From Antedon bifida (taxonomy: Eukaryota; Echinodermata; Crinoidea; Comatulida; Antedonidae), in contig OY727103.1 of the NCBI GenBank assembly GCA_963402885.1, forward strand, positions 7,354,501-7,418,500: DNA of 64,000 bases, written 5' to 3'. The notes below the pieces were generated by a model, which was not told the origin of the DNA, made no database searches, and saw only the letters and a program-made list of their open reading frames with translations. Both the position numbers and the translations under genes were made by a program. This document shows positions 61,501 to 64,000 of the stretch, in pieces; position 1 is the first letter of the stretch, and the number at the start of each line of letters is the position of its first letter.

Positions 61501-63386
61501 CTTTATTCATCTCAACTTGGGAAATTGTGTTGCTGTCTTATAACAATGCCGTAAAGAAAAGAGAAATGATAGGCCTAATACATAAGTGTGATAATAATAA
61601 TAATAATAACAATAATAGTGTTTCGTAAAATATTCCCCTATCTTTGATATCTTCCTTGTAGTCTCGTATGCCCCTAGGGAGGAAGGAGAGACGATGGCGT
61701 TCAGTGGATTCCCGTGGCGGTCCACTACGTTCCATAAGGCAGTCGGCAATGTCCGAGTTAAGGGGATGACTAACATCATTCCATATCACTCTAAACATAT
61801 TGCGCAACCGTTCATGATAGACCGAGTCCACCACAGGTAATTCACATCCAACCATCCTCCCTGCCCTCCTCACCAACCTGTCTATTCTATCCCTATCTCT
61901 CCTACCAACATTCCCACCCCAACCTAACAGACAATATCCCCAAACAGAACTAATCACTGACAAACAAAACGAAGGATGTGGCTATCGACATTAAATGAGC
62001 GTAGTTTACGTGAATTTAGTTTCTCTATAATGTGATCTATGTGTTCCCCCCAGGACAGATATTCATCAAAAACCATCCCAGATACTTAAAACTAGATACC
62101 CTCTCTACTTTAGCATTATTTATTAGCACGTCTTTAGCCTTGACCCTCTTTTTAGTCCGGAAATCTATCACCACCTCTTTGGTTTTTGAGACGTTAAATT
62201 CCAAATAATTTAAATCACAATATTCTACAAATCGTTTAATTTCTGAAATATACTGAGAATCATCATCCCCCCTGATTAACCCAATGAGAGCAGTGTCGTC
62301 AGCGAATTTAATAGCAGGACAGGAGGTTTGGTCATTAGATCTAAAGTCAGTGGTATAGACTGAAAATAGAAATGGCGCCAACACCGTACCCTGGGGTGCG
62401 CCTGTGTTTGTACAAATTAAATCCGAGATGGCTCCTGTACTTAACTTAACATATTGACTACGATTTACAAGAAAATTATATATAAAGAATATTAGTGAGC
62501 GCGGGAGTTCCATATTAAACAATTTATTAATTAGAAGGTGAGGTTGGATAGTGTTGAAGGCGGAGTTAAAGTCATAATACATGATTCTCACAGAGTGACC
62601 GAATTTAGCTACGCCTTCAAGATGAGAGTATATCTTTTTGAGTTTAAGCAATATAGCATTTCAGTATTTCGTGAACTTCTGTACGCGAATTGCAGTGGGT
62701 CTAAATATTGGGAGATTAACGGCTTTAACTTATTGAGGACAATCCTTTCACACACTTTCATAACAACAGAGGCCTCCGAACGCATAACTTAAATAATGTT
62801 CCCATCATAAAATGTCCAATTTTTCATAAAATAAATAATCGTCGGTTCAATTATTACACTGCCTTGCTTTTTTAAGATACGCCTTAAATTGTATTATATA
62901 ACATACCTTTATCTTTCTACATGAGCAAGCATTACGAACAACTATAGTTAAAATAGCGACTTGAAAAACGTTAACCAAAGGGTATCACAACTCCTGAATC
63001 ATGAACTACCGTACACTGTTATGCAAATTAGTAGAATGTTGACGTCATCCATTAAAGCAAACGTTTTCGTCCTCGTGCTAAAGTTTCGTAAAATATAATA
63101 CATAACCCTAGTAGAGGGTTGAGCATCATTTGAAATGTGTTAAAACAGTTATAGTCTATAGCATATCAAGTAAATTAGATGGTTGAGATTGCAGTAATTG
63201 TTTAATTGTCATCATTATTTAAGATGTGCGTGGTTTAGCCGTTGATGGAGCTGGAAAAAAACTTTATTGGACAGAATATGGCAAACAACTAATTGAAGTA
63301 ATCAATCTGGATGGAACAAACAGAACAATTCTGTTTGACACAGAATTAGGAAATCCATTTGCAATCGAGATAGATACAGCTAACGG
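58597..63386 (+). CDS. Gene 3 (partial): exons 1-3 of a third paralogue
   Basis: Exons 58597-58654, 60184-60429 and 63224-63386 encode the signal peptide and the first propeller blades (YWSD and YWTE motifs). By eye these are identical to gene 1. Exon 4 would start near 64291, beyond the window, so completeness is unknown. Intron 1 holds the SINE-like fragment (59372-59525) and intron 2 the LINE (61476-62769). The promoter-proximal GACC repeat is the same as in gene 1. Confidence 0.85.
61476..62769 (-). mobile_element. LINE in intron 2 of gene 3
   Basis: Duplicate of 10238-11531, with the same FADDTALIGLI and GAPQGTVLAPFLFSVY pieces. One base difference near 61924 (ACCTAACAG for ACCCAACAG). 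Confidence 0.9.
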
Positions 63387-64000
63387 GTATGTCACTCTCT
63401 CTTATCGTACATCTATCTATTGTTTTCACTCATCCAAAGAACTGTGTCACCACATCTTGGATAACTGTATATTATCAATGCATTTAAACCATACATCTAA
63501 ATTCGTTCAAATTTAATAATAGGAATTTAAAAAAAGGAATGATTGCCTTTACGTTTAAAACATTCAATGAATTGAATTTCAATAATAACATCTCACCTTA
63601 AGCAGTTTGTAAGTTTCTATACTTTTCATTCACACCCGATTCTCTGCACCGTATCGTACAATCTGTCCAGCATAGGCCAATTCTATATTAATACATTGCC
63701 GCATGTTTCACATGGCGCCTGTACTACATTATGGTTAAAGTTAGGTTAGGCTTATACAGGTGTCACATGTGATACAGATATAACACTGTATTGAACCACT
63801 TGTACTGTATCATAATCTAAATTAGTAAAAGACTGGCCGTAATAAAGTAATAAATCTGGATTCTTATTAGTTACGTTTGATATATCTAACGGGTAATGTC
63901 ACCTTCTATACACAGTAAACCTCTTATCACGTTGGAGGGAGATCAACTATGAACTTCACAGTTCCATTCTTTTGATTCTTCCTTTTGATTAGTAAGCAAA

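Larger units (their letters stand above)
52630..64000. repeat. Segmental duplication, downstream copy
   Basis: Near-identical partner of 1-12762, running to the window edge, so its true length is unknown. It lacks the 1.39-kb TIR element found at 2546-3932 and keeps an intact CTCGGTT at 55168-55174. In intron 1 it agrees with gene 2, not gene 1, at two adjacent differences near 60050-60060. It carries spacer C, the LINE copies described for the first block, and exons 1-3 of gene 3. Confidence 0.95.

Overview
The window is animal (metazoan) nuclear DNA: AT-rich, with GT-AG introns, LINEs, MITEs and microsatellites and no bacterial gene layout. The many TAGGCCTA-like words and the repeat types suggest a marine invertebrate, possibly an echinoderm. 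The organism is an inference and not firm.

The window is a tandem array of one gene family on the + strand. Gene 1 (7362-25315) and gene 2 (34838-49999) can each be read as complete 17-exon genes with consistent splice phases, coding for 1110 and 1092 residues. Gene 3 begins at 58597, and only exons 1-3 are inside the window. A fourth unit survives only as its last exon (29059-29117), fused to the spacer that would normally precede exon 1. I read this as a ghost gene left by a large internal deletion. The predicted protein has a signal peptide, a complete six-bladed LDLR class B (YWTD) beta-propeller, a long extracellular beta-rich region with no family I recognise, a C-type lectin domain, a Cys-rich linker, and a C-terminal region with one Asp-box (SKDQGATW). 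No membrane segment is visible, so the product is probably secreted. I do not recognise this combination as a named gene.

Layout: 1-7361 spacer A (old repeats, an RTE-like endonuclease fragment, a CR1/L2-like LINE, short tandem repeats); 7362-25315 gene 1, with LINEs in introns 2 and 4 and a MITE in intron 16; 25316-28359 spacer; 28360-29605 ghost 3' end; 29606-34837 spacer with a 3.2-kb LINE; 34838-49999 gene 2; 50354-52326 a foldback-type element; 52630-64000 a near-perfect repeat of 1-12762, carrying spacer and the start of gene 3.

The most interesting signals are these. (1) The propeller exons of genes 1 and 2 differ mostly by amino-acid replacements, at a level above their own flanking introns, while other exons are nearly identical; this looks like diversifying selection on the binding domain. 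(2) The array shows gene birth, ghosting and repeated transposon insertion, with several clean filled/empty site pairs. (3) The foldback element carries 21-bp repeat arrays in both arms.
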